From Pandoraea nosoerga (GTDB taxonomy: Bacteria > Pseudomonadota > Gammaproteobacteria > Burkholderiales > Burkholderiaceae): DNA of 64,000 nucleotides. The DNA lies in contig NZ_CABPSC010000001.1 in assembly GCF_902459585.1 (NCBI RefSeq), forward strand, positions 496,001 to 560,000, in the 5' to 3' direction. The notes beneath the pieces are model-generated. The model made no database searches. It was not told where the DNA came from and worked only from the letters and a program-made list of their open reading frames with translations. Shown here piece after piece: positions 62,187 through 64,000 of the stretch. How positions within the stretch are numbered: position 1 is the stretch's first letter; each line of letters opens with the position of its first letter. The position numbers and the translations under genes are program-made.

Positions 62187-64000
62187 TCACTGGGGCAGAA
62201 TGATGCCGAGCCGCTCCTTGAGCGATTGCGGGCGGCCCGTGATCAGGGCCGCGTAGTACGTGGTATTCGACAGCACGTTCTCGACGTACTGGCGCGTCTC
62301 GTTAAACGGAATCGTCTCCGCGAAGATGGCGCCTTCGACCGGCCGATCCAGCGTGGAGCGCCACGCGCGCGGGCGTCCCGGTCCGGCGTTGTAGCCCGCG
62401 GAGGCCAGCACGGCCGAGCCGTCGAACTTGTTGTAGATGTCCGCCAGGTAACTCGTGCCCAGACGAATGTTGGTGTCGATGTCGTGCATCATGCCGGGCT
62501 GATAGTCCATGCCGATCTGCCTGGCGACCATCTTCGCCGTGGCCGGCATGATCTGCATCAGCCCGCCGGCGCCCGCCGACGAACGGGCGTTGATGATGAA
62601 GCGCGACTCCTGACGAATCAGGCCATACGCCCAGGCTTCGTCCAGATCGACGGCGGCCGCGCGCGGCTCGACCTTGTCGCGGAACGGCATCAGGTAGCGC
62701 AGCGTGAAGTCGTGCTCGAGCTTGGTGCGATCGGCCGTGTTCACGGCGCGGTCGAACAGCTCGATCTTGTTGGCGTACTGTGCGGCGGCGAGCAACTGAC
62801 GGTCCGTCATGTTGCGCAACTCCCAGTTCCACTCGCGGTTGCCCTCGAAGCGCAGCCCGAGGTCGTAGAACTTCGCGGCGCGGCGAAAGCCCGGATTCGC
62901 GCTGTTGGCGTCGACCTCGGCCTTCGTGACGGTCGTGCGCGGCGGCAGCGTCGTCTTGTTGCCCAGCTCTTCGTTGGCCAGCTGACCGTAGAAATTCGGC
63001 TGCGAAGCGATCTTCTGGAATTGCGCGCGGGCGGCCTCGCCCTGCCCGGCTTCGCGCAGCGCGCGGCCATACCAGTACGTCCACACGCCGTCGTCGCGCA
63101 GCGCTTGCGGCATCGCTTCGATGCCCGCGCGCACGAGGTTCCAGTCACCAGCGCGCAGCGCGGCGCGGATCTTCCACTCCTGCGCGGTATTCGAGAGCTT
63201 GGCGTTGCCCGCCTGACGGTACCAGTTGATCGCCATGGGGTTCTGCGACAGCGCGCCGCGCATGCCGATGGCGCCCCAGCCGACGGCGCGCTCGTCCTGC
63301 GAGAGATTGCCCGCAATGCCCGCGAAGCTGCTCGCGGCGAGCATCGCGTCGCTGCGCGCCATGCGCACGGTCGCGAGCAGGGCGAGCTGACGCGAGGCCT
63401 CCGAGCCGTCCACGCCGCGCGAGAGGATCTGCGCCGGACGCGAGGCCGCCATATCGAGCAGGCTGTCGTCGGGACGCACACTGCCGAGCGCATCGGCGAT
63501 CTGCTTGCCGAGCGAGGTGTAGTTTTCCTCGTAGGCGAGGCGGATCTGGTGCCAGACCTCCTTGCGCGGCAACTGGCCGTTCGCGGCCAGCGTGCCGATC
63601 ATGTCGACGCAGCCCTCGCCGTAGTACTTCGGCGCGGTGAGCAGGTCGATGGCCGCCTGCGTCACGTTCTCGCCGCGCGCGGCCCGCGACATCAGCGCGT
63701 AGCACTTGACCTGGGTGTCGTCGTCGAGCACGAACTTCGGGTATTCGGCGTCGAACGTCTGCCAGTCGTGACGCTTGCCCAGCACGAGCAGCCAGTCGTT
63801 GCGCAGGCGATCGGCAATTGCCTGGCCCTCGTAGGTGCGCAGGAAGGCGCGGATCTCGTCGTCGGGCGTGTCGAGCAGCGCCTTGCCCGAGCGGTCGAAC
63901 ATGCGCGGCTTGATCTGGAAGTACTGCACATACGACGGCACGTCGTAATCGGTGAGCATGGCCGCGAGCGCCGCGGCACGCGGGGCGTCGTTGGTGCGCG
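62187..64000 (-). CDS. slt: Soluble lytic murein transglycosylase, 5' end beyond window
   Basis: At least 604 residues visible; the frame continues to the window edge without a stop, so the N-terminus with its signal peptide is missing and the ATG at 63959 is internal. Slt70-type architecture: a long superhelical U-domain (repeated helical hairpins such as VWTYWYGRALREAGQGEAARAQFQKIA) and a C-terminal goose-lysozyme-like domain with catalytic Glu in LIRQESRFIINARSSAGAGGLMQIMPATAK, then NIRLGTSYLADIYNKFDGSAVLASAGYNAGPGRPRAW. It cleaves glycan strands of peptidoglycan to 1,6-anhydromuropeptides in the periplasm. Confidence 0.95.
   Translation of the reverse strand, partial: RTNDAPRAAALAAMLTDYDVPSYVQYFQIKPRMFDRSGKALLDTPDDEIRAFLRTYEGQAIADRLRNDWLLVLGKRHDWQTFDAEYPKFVLDDDTQVKCYALMSRAARGENVTQAAIDLLTAPKYYGEGCVDMIGTLAANGQLPRKEVWHQIRLAYEENYTSLGKQIADALGSVRPDDSLLDMAASRPAQILSRGVDGSEASRQLALLATVRMARSDAMLAASSFAGIAGNLSQDERAVGWGAIGMRGALSQNPMAINWYRQAGNAKLSNTAQEWKIRAALRAGDWNLVRAGIEAMPQALRDDGVWTYWYGRALREAGQGEAARAQFQKIASQPNFYGQLANEELGNKTTLPPRTTVTKAEVDANSANPGFRRAAKFYDLGLRFEGNREWNWELRNMTDRQLLAAAQYANKIELFDRAVNTADRTKLEHDFTLRYLMPFRDKVEPRAAAVDLDEAWAYGLIRQESRFIINARSSAGAGGLMQIMPATAKMVARQIGMDYQPGMMHDIDTNIRLGTSYLADIYNKFDGSAVLASAGYNAGPGRPRAWRSTLDRPVEGAIFAETIPFNETRQYVENVLSNTTYYAALITGRPQSLKERLGIILPQ

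Overview
The window is a contiguous stretch of high-GC chromosome from what looks like a betaproteobacterium of the Burkholderiaceae, most like Pandoraea. Support for this comes from the E. coli-like long ArgG, an OmpC-type beta-proteobacterial porin, many LysR regulators, ATGA-coupled operons, and accessory families common in that group (NDUFA9-like SDR, PXPV-repeat protein, DUF2783 beside a FAD monooxygenase). The genus is inferred from gene content and is not proven. I saw no phage, IS element, CRISPR array or rRNA. One tRNA gene (Val, GAC) is present.

Layout. 1-3973: four ATGA-coupled genes for copper handling (partial His-rich protein, TolC-family lipoprotein, Tat-exported multicopper oxidase, cupredoxin). 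4043-6601: YigZ and PhzF (minus) divergent from a pirin, with two perfect inverted repeats and a phased direct repeat between them. 6732-9756: a ZigA-type GTPase under two palindromes, divergent from copC-copD. 9845-12434: an adaptive-response operon (ada, a 2OG oxygenase, alkB) preceded by an Ada box. 12573-15067: epimerase and DsbA-like genes divergent from a LysR gene. 15343-21273: Tat acid phosphatase, then a MarR regulator divergent from an aromatic hydroxylase and DUF2783, with 20-bp operator arms between them, then an MFS carrier. 21342-22995: NYN/OST-HTH protein, tRNA-Val, PXPV protein. 23173-28322: LysR/GST/flavoprotein set, EamA exporter, another LysR. 28473-32766: argG, an HdeD-like membrane protein fused to a papain-like domain, and a secreted lipase-type hydrolase.

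32767-38746: a candidate small RNA with two CTCCTCC motifs, small lipoprotein, DUF1653, DUF4239, then a UvrD-family helicase overlapping a GNAT gene and divergent from a DUF72 gene across a LexA-like box. 39006-43256: catalase, cysteine desulfurase, saccharopine/lysine dehydrogenase-like enzyme. 43899-47065: porin, then two Hsp20 genes and a small unknown gene sharing a symmetric sigma-32-like element. 47341-50253: two tandem DUF1254/DUF1214 proteins in DNA of visibly lower GC, probably acquired. 50541-53845: glmU-glmS for UDP-GlcNAc. 54007-56224: SDR, folB, ttcA. 56515-57982: a probably leaderless methyltransferase gene downstream of phased A-tracts, then DUF2905. 58253-59155: an orphan gltI. 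59229-64000: cca, GST, NDUFA9-like SDR and a truncated slt.

Themes. Stress and metal functions dominate: copper, zinc, alkylation repair, heat shock, peroxide, electrophiles. Regulation is readable in several divergent promoters. Intergenic DNA carries unusually many short tandem arrays (9-13 bp units) and several long GC hairpins without a T-tract at gene ends.
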